A stretch of 24,629 nucleotides of DNA, from positions 1 through 24,629 of the forward strand of contig CAJUFF010000025.1 of the NCBI GenBank assembly GCA_910585505.1. The letters run 5' to 3'. Under the pieces are notes generated by a model, which saw only the letters and a program-made list of their open reading frames with translations, was not told the DNA's origin and did not search any database. The translations under genes were made by a program, and so were the position numbers. Source of the stretch: an uncultured Ruminiclostridium sp. GTDB lineage: Bacteria; Bacillota; Clostridia; Oscillospirales; Ruminococcaceae. Shown in pieces: positions 14,278 through 21,403 of this stretch (positions are counted from its first letter, which is position 1; every line of letters begins with the position of its first letter).

Positions 14278-17244
14278 TTACCGCATCGCCTTTTCGGCGG
14301 CGTTTCTCCATTCTTCGACAATTTGGTTGCAGCTATCCAGATCGTAGATGTCGGAAGCGGTTTTAAGCTTTCCGAAATATTCCTTTCCTTTTTCGGTAAA
14401 GTTTAACTTGCTCATTTTTTCTATTACGTCGTCTATTTCCAAAGTATCGAAGTTGTCAAGGGCGTTTTGTATTCTGCATAGCATTTCAATAAGCGTCTGA
14501 CCCTTAACGGCGTTGCTGTCGGAGCCTACGATGAGCTTTCCCCATTCGGTGACGATTTCCGTGCATACGTCGATATCGCTTTTTTCCGCAGCGCACTTCA
14601 GCTTCAGGAACAGCTCGTTTTGTTTTCCCGCAAAGGTATAAGCCGACATCTGTTCCGTAACCTCGTCTATTTGCAGCGTATCGAAGTTATCCAACGCTTC
14701 CTGCATTTTTGAAAGCAGCTCAAACACGTCCGCCGTCTGGGGCGGTTTTTCCGCTTCGTTTTCGGCGCATTCGGGGAAATACGGCTTAAGTATGTCTTTT
14801 AGCTTCAGATATTCCGTAAGCATTTCCTCCGTATGGAACATTATAAAATCAATATTGTTTTCATTTCCCGCTTTTTCAAGTTCCGCAGCCAAAGATGAAA
14901 GGTGATCTGCGCCGATCTGTTTTGAAGTGCTTTTGAGGGAGTGTACTTCTATGGTATAGTCGCGCCATCTTTGATTGTTTTTATGACCCAGAATGGAATT
15001 ACGCTTTTTATCTATGGCGGAGTAGTATTCCTTAAGCACCGTGCGGTACAGCTTTTCGCTTCCCAAAAGGGATATTGCGCGGCTTACGTCCAATTCTTTT
15101 ATATTCGATATATTGGTATCGTCACCGGAGGGACTGTGTATTTCCGGTATATCCTGTACCGAACCGCCCGAAATGTCGGTGAAAGGAAGTATTTTCTCTT
15201 TGGGCAGCCATTTTTTCAGTATTGAGAGAATATCTTTCATTTCAATGGGTTTGGCACAAAAGTCGTTCATTCCCTCTTTTATAAACATCTGCTTCGCTCC
15301 GCCTATGGCGTTGGCGGTAAGGGCTATTATAGGTATGTCGTTATAGCTGGGTACAAGCCTGCGTATAATGTGGGTCGCTTCTATTCCGTCTACCTCCGGC
15401 ATCATATGATCCATGAATATAAGGTCATATTTTACTTTATGTATGGCTTCTATGGCCTCGGCGGCGCCGGGAGCCGTGTCGGTGTGCATACGCAGCGGCT
15501 CCAGAAGTCCCTTTGCCACGGTAAGGTTTACGGGATTATCGTCTACCACCAATATATGTGCATCCGGCGCGATAAATGTAAAGCCGCCCGCCGTGTCGGA
15601 CTCTTCCGTTTCCGTGCATATGTCGGTAATTCCCATAGCATTGTATATGCTTAAGGAATAGGCGGGCTTGCTGATGACTTTTACGCCGGGTATATCCACC
15701 AATTCAATATTATCGTAATCAGACAGCACGATACCGTGTATTTTGGAGTTATCCAAAAGAAGCTTTTGCACGCTTTGAGAAAAAAACATCTTTTCAACAA
15801 ACATAAAATCCGTGTTCAGCTCGGAAAGCTCGGTGCCCTCCGAAAGGTCTATACATTGGGAGCCTATGCGATTAAGGTCTCTCATAAGCTGTTTTTTCAC
15901 ATACGGGTTGCTGATTAGTATTGCCGAGGTGACGGGTTCTTCGGGCAATGTCAGCGCGGGAGCGTCGTCAAGTATTTTCTGCGGCAGTTCTATGGTAAAG
16001 GTGGAGCCTTTTCCGTATTCGCTGGTCACTGATATTTTTCCGTTCATAAGCTGTAAAAGCTGTTTTGAAATGGCGAGTCCAAGTCCCGTTCCCTCTATAT
16101 TGCGGTTGCGCTTGCTGTCCACTTGCTGAAATGAGGTAAATAATTTTGCAAGGTCGTTTTCCTTAATGCCTACTCCGGTATCCTTTATGGCTATGCGCAT
16201 ATTCAGTATATTGTCGTCCATGCGCTCTATTTCCATTTTAAGGTTTATTTCGCCCTGTTTGGTGAATTTGACGGCATTGGTCAGAATGTTCAGCAGCACC
16301 TGGTGTATTCTTATATTATCGCCGTAAAGGCTTTTGGGAAGATCGGGGGGAATATCCATGGTGAACTCTATATCCTTGTTCCCTATGCGGCTGTTAATGA
16401 TACAAGTAAGGTCATTAACCATAGAAAGGGGAACGTATTCAACCTCTACTATATCCATTTTACCGGATTCGATTTTTGAGAAGTCCAGAATATCGTTGAT
16501 AATTACCAGCAGATTTTTGCCGGAAGCCTTCACCTGATGTATGAAATCCCTGGCTGCGGGGGACATTTCCTCTCTTAGGGCAAGGTCGGCCATGCCTATG
16601 ATAGCGTTCATGGGAGTGCGTATTTCGTGGCTCATGTTGGCGAGAAAGTCAGATTTCATACGGGCGGCTTTTTTTATTTCCACCGCGTTTTTTTGTATAA
16701 CATACCCCTTGTACACCATATCCGACAGCACAGAAGCAATGACGAATAGAAAGTTTGACGCTGCTGCGGCTTTTTCCTCGCTGACTATCTGCACTTTTTT
16801 TACCGCTTCAACATATTCGTCTGGATTGACTCCGATTTCGGCGGCAATTTTCCTGAATTTATCCAAATCGGGGGGAGAAGTGAGGATTTGTCCCCCTATG
16901 TATCCGCCTATCATTTTATCGCCCGCCATTATGGGGGCGGCAAAGTCCACAAGACCGGCGTGACAGTGGTAGTGGGAGTAATTTTCACCCGTTTGCAGAC
17001 TCAGCTCGGCGCCTTTTATATCGCATTTTTCGCAGCGGCGCCGTCCCTCCTCGGAGCATCTTGTGTATTTGCGGCAAAAGTCGGTGAAATTGGTGGGGCT
17101 GGTTACCGGCTCGCCCTTATCGTCCACGGTGACCACTGCCATGCCGGTCATATCTCCAAAGGCGTCCTGTATTCTCTGGAGCATTTCAATGTCTATAAGG
17201 TTGGTTAAATATAATTCGTTTTTTTCCTCATTGCTCTTATCCAT
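14278..17244 (-). CDS. Hybrid histidine kinase: PocR sensor, kinase, receiver, HPt, two C-terminal repeats
   Basis: This 988-residue kinase lacks obvious membrane helices and should be cytoplasmic. Residues 15-185 form a PocR-type ligand-binding domain with clustered Cys (C57, C63, C71, C74, C94). The HisKA box is MSHEIRTPMN with H206. The ATPase has the N-box (N323), DTGVGI (355-360) and GTGLGLA. Residues about 438-540 look like a degenerate receiver. The true receiver (562-680) has D568/D569, D612 (FMDHMMP) and K665. An HPt domain follows with H768 (VHSLKSTSK). The end carries two related 65-residue modules (about 838-905 and 917-983) with ALDNFDTLxID and IVxEW in both. It lies 47 bases after the two-receiver gene in the same operon. 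The ligand is unknown. Confidence 0.93.
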   Translation of the reverse strand: MDKSNEEKNELYLTNLIDIEMLQRIQDAFGDMTGMAVVTVDDKGEPVTSPTNFTDFCRKYTRCSEEGRRRCEKCDIKGAELSLQTGENYSHYHCHAGLVDFAAPIMAGDKMIGGYIGGQILTSPPDLDKFRKIAAEIGVNPDEYVEAVKKVQIVSEEKAAAASNFLFVIASVLSDMVYKGYVIQKNAVEIKKAARMKSDFLANMSHEIRTPMNAIIGMADLALREEMSPAARDFIHQVKASGKNLLVIINDILDFSKIESGKMDIVEVEYVPLSMVNDLTCIINSRIGNKDIEFTMDIPPDLPKSLYGDNIRIHQVLLNILTNAVKFTKQGEINLKMEIERMDDNILNMRIAIKDTGVGIKENDLAKLFTSFQQVDSKRNRNIEGTGLGLAISKQLLQLMNGKISVTSEYGKGSTFTIELPQKILDDAPALTLPEEPVTSAILISNPYVKKQLMRDLNRIGSQCIDLSEGTELSELNTDFMFVEKMFFSQSVQKLLLDNSKIHGIVLSDYDNIELVDIPGVKVISKPAYSLSIYNAMGITDICTETEESDTAGGFTFIAPDAHILVVDDNPVNLTVAKGLLEPLRMHTDTAPGAAEAIEAIHKVKYDLIFMDHMMPEVDGIEATHIIRRLVPSYNDIPIIALTANAIGGAKQMFIKEGMNDFCAKPIEMKDILSILKKWLPKEKILPFTDISGGSVQDIPEIHSPSGDDTNISNIKELDVSRAISLLGSEKLYRTVLKEYYSAIDKKRNSILGHKNNQRWRDYTIEVHSLKSTSKQIGADHLSSLAAELEKAGNENNIDFIMFHTEEMLTEYLKLKDILKPYFPECAENEAEKPPQTADVFELLSKMQEALDNFDTLQIDEVTEQMSAYTFAGKQNELFLKLKCAAEKSDIDVCTEIVTEWGKLIVGSDSNAVKGQTLIEMLCRIQNALDNFDTLEIDDVIEKMSKLNFTEKGKEYFGKLKTASDIYDLDSCNQIVEEWRNAAEKAMR

Positions 17245-17291
17245 AACCTGTGACCGTCCCTTTCTTAAAAAATTAAAAGGTTAAAAAGGGT

Positions 17292-18449
17292 TTAATTGGT
17301 AAGATTGGTAATAGCCGCCTTCAGCATATCCATATCAATGGGCTTTAAAAGGTAGCTGTGAGGTCTCAGCGACATTACCTCCATTATTTTTTCACGGTCG
17401 GAAATACCCGTCAGGAAGCATACGGGTATTTTTACCGTCTTTTCATTGACTTTAAGCTTACGGAAAATATCCGCGCCTGTGAGTCCGGGCATTTCATAGT
17501 CCAATATGACCATATCCACGTCCTTCGCCATAAGGAATTTTTCCACCATAACGCCGTTTACCATGGTTGTTATGTCGTATTCCTCCTCTAAGGCGGTTTT
17601 AAGCATTTTAAGCACCGTACGGTCGTCATCCACGATAAGAATATGCTTTTTGCCTCCAGATTTTTTCTTCTTAGCAGGCAGGGCGGTTTCAGGCGTTGCA
17701 GCCGTATTCGGCTCCTGCGAAACTGCGGTATTGGCGGGCGGCTGTTCGGTTGACGCGTTTTCCGGATTGACGGCTTCGGGGGTCGGCAAGTTGGATGCGG
17801 GTTTGTTTTCGGTTTTAGGCTGAAGGGGCTTGAATTTTACGGGCTTTTTATGATCTTTAAAAATAGGCTCTTCCCAGTTTTCCCAAATGCTGTTTTTCTT
17901 TTTTTCCTCCGCCTTTCTGACCTGCGGTGCGGAGGATGCGTTCCTGGCCGATTTTTCCTCGGCGATAGCTTGCGCTCTTCTGGCCTCAAGCTTAGCGAGC
18001 CGTTCGGCTTCCTTATCCGCTTCCAGTTTGGCGGCTCTTTCCCTTTGCTCCAAGTGCATGGTCATTCTTAAAATCAGATTGTCGGTAGAGATGGGGCGTT
18101 TTATGACTACGCTTATGGCCGAGCGCGGGTTTTGTTCCAGCTCTTCATAGGTTTCCTCGTCGGCAACAACGAAAATAGGCGCGTCGTTATAGAGATCGTC
18201 ACCCTTTAAGGCATTGGTTTGAGTTAGGATTTTGCTGTAAATGGAATCTACAAAGCAAAGGTAAATATCGGGCTTAAACAGCTCAAAGTGTCCTAACACA
18301 TCCTGCCAGCAGTCAGAGGTGCTTAAGCACTTAAAATACGATTCCGAGTGGGTAATAAAGTCCATGACGATGGACATATTCCTTCCGTTGATAAGCACGT
18401 TATATTTTCTTGAGGTATTGATAGCGTCCAAAAAACCACAACCCTTCAT
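17292..18449 (-). CDS. Two-receiver response regulator with long charged linker
   Basis: This 385-residue protein has no recognisable DNA-binding or enzymatic output. Residues 14-135 look like a receiver that lacks the acid pair (NVLINGRN instead of a DD motif) yet keeps a possible D68 and K118. Residues 136-185 are Ala/Glu/Lys-rich and probably helical or coiled coil. Residues 186-265 are a Pro/Thr/Asn-rich linker. Residues 268-385 are a complete receiver with D274-D276, D317 (VILDYEMPG) and K369. It is the first gene of the cassette with the hybrid kinase and HD-GYP regulator, so it may relay or sink phosphate. A stop codon lies three codons before the ATG and the ribosome site is weak; a later Met25 would cut into the first domain, so the longer start is kept. 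Confidence 0.85.
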   Translation of the reverse strand: MKGCGFLDAINTSRKYNVLINGRNMSIVMDFITHSESYFKCLSTSDCWQDVLGHFELFKPDIYLCFVDSIYSKILTQTNALKGDDLYNDAPIFVVADEETYEELEQNPRSAISVVIKRPISTDNLILRMTMHLEQRERAAKLEADKEAERLAKLEARRAQAIAEEKSARNASSAPQVRKAEEKKKNSIWENWEEPIFKDHKKPVKFKPLQPKTENKPASNLPTPEAVNPENASTEQPPANTAVSQEPNTAATPETALPAKKKKSGGKKHILIVDDDRTVLKMLKTALEEEYDITTMVNGVMVEKFLMAKDVDMVILDYEMPGLTGADIFRKLKVNEKTVKIPVCFLTGISDREKIMEVMSLRPHSYLLKPIDMDMLKAAITNLTN

Positions 18450-18500
18450 AAATTTTTAAAAAATAATAATTCCAGACTGCAAAAAGAGGAGGAATTTTTA

Positions 18501-18560
18501 ATGTTTGAGAACATTTTATCATTTAAGGGCTATCGCTCCCCGCGGCTGCTCTTTTTATGA
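18501..18560 (+). CDS. Possible 19-residue small ORF with strong ribosome site
   Basis: AGAGGAGG (18485-18492) lies eight bases before an ATG that opens a 19-codon frame (MFENILSFKGYRSPRLLFL) ending at TGA 18560. This is one of the best ribosome sites in the window. The frame points away from the minus-strand regulator gene. A hairpin with a following T-run (AACCG/CGGTT, then ACATTTTTTGTTTTT) begins about 25 bases downstream. I recognise no homologue. Against it: length is tiny, no clear promoter is seen upstream, and on the opposite strand the region may hold the promoter of the signalling operon. Confidence 0.3.
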   Translation: MFENILSFKGYRSPRLLFL

Positions 18561-18566
18561 TATAAT
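18558..18566 (+). promoter_or_regulatory. Possible extended -10 promoter element
   Basis: TGATATAAT at 18558-18566 matches the extended -10 form (TG, one base, TATAAT) exactly. No -35 box is visible at the right distance. A transcript from here would run through the family 3 element at 18681-18753 toward the 3' end of trmO. On the minus strand, TGATAAAAT at 18513-18521 is a similar candidate for the signalling operon. Confidence 0.3.
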
Positions 18567-18680
18567 AAAAGCGCGATGAACCGAACCGTTAATTTGTCCG
18601 GTTACATTTTTTGTTTTTATAAAAACATTTTAACATAATTTTCCGCTGATGTCAATCTGATTTGTAACCTAAATATTGTT

Positions 18681-18753
18681 TTTAAGTTCAACTTAAACAA
18701 GCCGTCGGAATTGCTGAGCAATTCCGAGGTTCGGTACATCCGGCAGCGGTTAT
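18681..18753 (+). repeat. Family 3 element, copy E2
   Basis: TTTAAG, five bases and CTTAAA form a small hairpin leading into the constant left end CTTAAACAAGCCG (18692-18704). The 31-base middle contains a perfect 10-bp hairpin TCGGAATTGC/GCAATTCCGA with loop TGA (18705-18727). The constant right end ACATCCGGCAGCGGTTAT follows (18736-18753). From the left end to the right end it is 62 bases, exactly as in E1 at 9169-9230, although the middles are unrelated. The rest of the 18450-18774 gap holds only the small ORF and promoter-like element listed separately. Confidence 0.75.
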
Positions 18754-18774
18754 ATTTTATAAACGATACCGTTT

Positions 18775-19449
18775 TTATCCGAGATCGGGTTTCACGTTTA
18801 CGACCGTAAGTATATTATCGGCGACCGTGAAGCTTATTTGAAATCCGCCGAAGCCAAAGGTATATATTCGATGCGGAGCATTCTGATAAGATGGGCGGGG
18901 ATCCTGAGAAAGGGCGGATATAAGTCCGTTTTGTCTGTCCTTCGGTATCATATTCAGAAGCGTTTTGGGAAAGTCCACGGTAAGAAAGCCGCTTTTATTT
19001 TGCTGCGCAAAGCCTCCGCTTGCTTCGGGAAAGGAATCGGCGTAGGGGAGGTAGGGTTTTATGTCGTAAATGGGGGTATTGTTCATCAGATCCGCTCCCG
19101 ACACGTGAATGAGGGGAGCGTTTTCGGCCTCGTAATCGATTTTCAGCAATTTTACCGCCGAAAGTCCTATGGGGTTGGGGCGGAATGGCGACCTTGTGGC
19201 AAAAACTCCCATTCTTTTGTTTCCTCCGAGCTTTGGAGGGCGGACAGTGGGGGACCATTTTTTATCCGGGATTTCGGAAAACTGCCATATCAGCCAGATA
19301 TGTGAGTAAAGCTCAAGGCCTCGGAAGGCTTCTTTTACGCGGTATTTTGGATTAAACACTATTACCGAGGGAAGCTCGGCGAGACCGCTCTGGCGGGGAA
19401 TTCCGAATTTTTCGTTAAAATCGTTTTGTATGTGTGCAATTGGGAGCAT
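18775..19449 (-). CDS. trmO: tRNA (N6-threonylcarbamoyladenosine-37 N6)-methyltransferase TrmO
   Basis: TrmO (formerly TsaA/YaeB/VirR-like) uses S-adenosylmethionine to methylate t6A37 of threonine tRNAs, forming m6t6A. The 224-residue product begins PIAHIQNDFNEKFGIPRQSGL and carries the hallmark FATRSPFRPNPIGLS motif near residues 84-98, followed by VSGADLMNNTPIYDIKPYLPY. The C-terminal part (RIYTFGFGGFQISF) is the usual small extra domain. The start has AAAGGA about nine bases upstream. It stands alone on the minus strand between the family 3 element and pth. A -10-like TATACT (complement of 19472-19477) is close upstream but has no clear -35 box. Confidence 0.92.
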   Translation of the reverse strand: MLPIAHIQNDFNEKFGIPRQSGLAELPSVIVFNPKYRVKEAFRGLELYSHIWLIWQFSEIPDKKWSPTVRPPKLGGNKRMGVFATRSPFRPNPIGLSAVKLLKIDYEAENAPLIHVSGADLMNNTPIYDIKPYLPYADSFPEASGGFAQQNKSGFLTVDFPKTLLNMIPKDRQNGLISALSQDPRPSYQNAPHRIYTFGFGGFQISFTVADNILTVVNVKPDLG

Positions 19450-19827
19450 TTGAGAAGCGTCCTTTTTATAAAGTATAATTTTTGGAAATAAGGCTGGTAT
19501 ATTCGATATGTTTTTTTGGGGTTTTATAGCGGCAACAGTTTCGCTACGGGAAAAATCCGAAAAAAACGTATTTACAAGGGATTGTTGACGGCGGAAGCCG
19601 GAACGCGAGCTACGGCGCAGCCGCGAGTGGAGCGGAGCGAAACGAGCTGACGCGAAGCGTCATGAAATTTTCCGATAGGAAAATTTCGGCTGCGCCCCCT
19701 TCGGCGGGGCAATTGTGGGTGTAGGAACGGTTTTACCGGATGAGGCGCGGGAAAGATATTTGTGTGGGTTAAACCGTGTTAATATACCTGCTTTGTTTGT
19801 TAAAAACCTTTTCTATGCGGACAGGTT
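19450..19827. other. Gene-free region with a GAA-loop hairpin series
   Basis: No gene is visible. From about 19580 the sequence is GC-rich and full of short inverted repeats: TGACGC, GAA, GCGTCA (19648-19662), then GAAATTTTCC, GATA, GGAAAATTTC (19664-19687), then GCCCC/GGGGC around a CTTCGG-type loop (about 19694-19710). The style matches the hairpin series at 190-367. Near the end, GACAGGTTCTAAG (19820-19832), which overlaps the pth stop codon, is identical to 13 bases at the right arm of R2 (4674-4686) and may be a remnant arm. Confidence 0.55.
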
Positions 19828-20463
19828 CTAAGCTCTGTTGTATATATTCATAGCCTCGTTTATCTTCCCTTCCACTATCAGCTCCGCCGCTTTAGCCGAG
19901 TTGCTCAGCGCCGTTTCAAGCTTCTCTCCCTCTTCCTTTGTAAACCTTGACAGCACCCAGTCCGCTAAATCATAATCTTTATTGGGCTTCTTTCCCACTC
20001 CGATCCTGATTCTCGGAAAATTATCGCTGTTCAGCCTTAATATAATGCTCTTCATTCCGTTATGACCACCGTCGCTTCCCTTCCCTCTTATCCTCAGTCT
20101 TCCCACGTCAAGAGAAATATCGTCGTAAATCACCAGAATCCTTTCGGGAGGGATTTTATAAAATACTGCCGCTTCCTCCACCGCGTCCCCACTGTTGTTC
20201 ATAAAGGTGGTAGGCTTCATAACCAGACAGCGTTTACCTCCGATGCTGATTTCGCCGGTCAGTGATTTGAATCTTAGTCTTTTAAGCGGGGTTTTGTATA
20301 TATCCGCCAGCGTTTCCGCCGCCATAAAGCCGCAGTTGTGCCGTGTGTTCTCATATTGTGTTCCGGGATTGCCCAGACCCGCTATTATAAACTCCGGAGG
20401 GGTTAGCCCCGTTTTTTCTTTTTTGTCCTTTTCAAGCGCTTTGAATATATCGAAAATAGACAT
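19828..20463 (-). CDS. pth: Peptidyl-tRNA hydrolase
   Basis: Pth cleaves the ester bond of peptidyl-tRNAs dropped by ribosomes, recycling tRNA. The active-site residues are all readable: N32 in GLGNPG, H42 in NTRHNCGF, N89 in KPTTFMNNSG, D114 in VIYDDISL and N135 in GGHNGMKSI, matching N10, H20, N68, D93 and N114 of E. coli Pth. The 211 residues include about 24 extra N-terminal residues (MSIFDIFKALEKDKKEK...) before the usual start of the fold. The ATG has AGGA close by and a second AAAGGAG farther upstream. A good sigma-A promoter lies at 20506-20534 on the same strand. Confidence 0.96.
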   Translation of the reverse strand: MSIFDIFKALEKDKKEKTGLTPPEFIIAGLGNPGTQYENTRHNCGFMAAETLADIYKTPLKRLRFKSLTGEISIGGKRCLVMKPTTFMNNSGDAVEEAAVFYKIPPERILVIYDDISLDVGRLRIRGKGSDGGHNGMKSIILRLNSDNFPRIRIGVGKKPNKDYDLADWVLSRFTKEEGEKLETALSNSAKAAELIVEGKINEAMNIYNRA

Positions 20464-20505
20464 ACTTTCCTGTACGCTTCTCCTTTCTTTTTTACATATA
20501 CATTC

Positions 20506-20534
20506 ATTTTAGCATATAACAAAACTTTTTTCAA
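20506..20534 (-). promoter_or_regulatory. Sigma-A promoter for pth
   Basis: On the minus strand TTGAAA (20529-20534) and TAAAAT (20506-20511) are spaced by 17 bases, and TG-rich sequence (TTGTTATATGC) fills the spacer. Transcription would start about 35-40 bases before the pth ATG. Confidence 0.7.
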
Positions 20535-20601
20535 TGTAATATTTGGTAAAGGTAGGCTCGTTAACGGTTATATTTTTGGTTACTATTGCTTTAATAATGC
20601 G

Positions 20602-20731
20602 TAATACTAATATTGTTTTAAAAAGCGGATAAAATGGCTTTTTAAACCGATATTAGTGTTTAGGGTGTAACTCTGTTTTGACTGTAGACTTTGTTATATT
20701 TTGTCTGCAGTCAATACAGAGATTAGTATAA
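20602..20731 (+). repeat. Family 1 double hairpin, copy C
   Basis: Stem 1 pairs ACTAATAT..GTTTTAAAAAGC (from 20606) with GCTTTTTAAACC..ATATTAGT (to 20657), with two mismatches and a wobble. The linker GTTTAGGGTGTAA is at 20658-20670. Stem 2 pairs CTCTGTTTTGACTGTAGAC (20671-20689) with GTCTGCAGTCAATACAGAG (20703-20721), then ATTAGTAT (20722-20729). Its span from ACTAAT to ATTAGTAT is 124 bases against 125 in copy B, although arms are unrelated. It ends 27 bases before the tyrS promoter. Confidence 0.85.
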
Positions 20732-20758
20732 ATTATAACAAAAAAGTTTATTAAGCTA

Positions 20759-20787
20759 TTGACATAAAATGATTTTTGTGGTACACT
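20759..20787 (+). promoter_or_regulatory. Sigma-A promoter for the T-box/tyrS operon
   Basis: A consensus TTGACA (20759-20764), a 17-base spacer and TACACT (20782-20787) sit just before the T-box leader. Transcription would start near 20794. Confidence 0.85.
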
Positions 20788-20799
20788 GATTAAAAAGTT

Positions 20800-21135
20800 A
20801 TAAAGCGTTGAGGAAAAAAAGTAGCTTGCCGATAAGTTGTCAGAGAGCCCTCGGTTGGTGCGAGAGGGTCGGCGGCGGCAGGTGAAATACATTTCCGAGC
20901 GATCCTGTGAAAAAACGCAATTCGTTTTAGGAATCAATTGCGGAATCAGCGGGATACGGGCGAGCCCGTTACAGCTCAAAAGCCTGTTTTCATTATGTAA
21001 TAATTATTTTTAATTGCAGTGATTACGCGCTTTGTTAAGGCGGCTTTTTGCCGTAAATTGAGGTGGTACCGTGATTAACATCGCCCTCTGTGAGTAAGTT
21101 CGTTAGCTCATTGAGGGCGTTTTCATATTTTTCGC
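20800..21135 (+). promoter_or_regulatory. T-box riboswitch, tyrosine specifier
   Basis: This transcribed leader senses uncharged tRNA(Tyr) and controls readthrough. The T-box sequence AATTGAGGTGGTACCGTG is at 21056-21073. Stem I features precede it: CAGAGAGCCCTCGGTTGGTG near 20840 is the conserved distal part. The specifier is read as TAC (20888-20890), followed by A, within GGTGAAATACATTTCC. UAC codes for tyrosine and tyrS lies downstream, so the reading is consistent. The intrinsic terminator pairs CGCCCTC with GAGGGCG (21082-21119), followed by TTTTCATATTTTT; the antiterminator would form with the T-box bulge instead. Confidence 0.93.
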
Positions 21136-21144
21136 ACTTATAGC

Positions 21145-21300
21145 GTGTATTCATATGATATTGCACATGTCTGTTCGGCAGATTTTGCCGCTGATTACGT
21201 TAAAATTTCTGACTTGCGACAAACAAACCTGCGAAAATTTGAATTATCAGCGACAAAATACGCTCGAAAATCATCCGCGCACAAATCCTATGAATACAAG
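21145..21300 (-). repeat. Long palindrome, family 2 arms, copy R4
   Basis: On the minus strand it starts CTTGTATTCATAGGATTTG, shared with R1 at 2704, then GCGCGGA and TTTTCGAGC, also as in R1. The outermost perfect pairing is TGTATTCATA (21146-21155) with TATGAATACA (21289-21298). Inner arms around ATTTTGCCGCTGAT (21182-21195) pair with ATCAGCGACAAAAT (21246-21259) with one mismatch. The central GACGAGGA/GAAAGCCGA core is absent. It sits between the T-box terminator and the GNAT gene, inside the regulated transcript. Confidence 0.75.
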
Positions 21301-21403
21301 TTCTGAAAGAAGGTGGTAACAGTGGAATTTACAAATAATTCCGCGGATTACGGCGAATATTTTCCCTATAAAATAACTGTTCAAAACGGAAAGGAAAATA
21401 TTT

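Noticed and set aside
20653..20979. 108-codon minus-strand frame
   Set aside because: It crosses a double-hairpin repeat, a sigma-A promoter and the T-box Stem I, all of which explain the sequence better.
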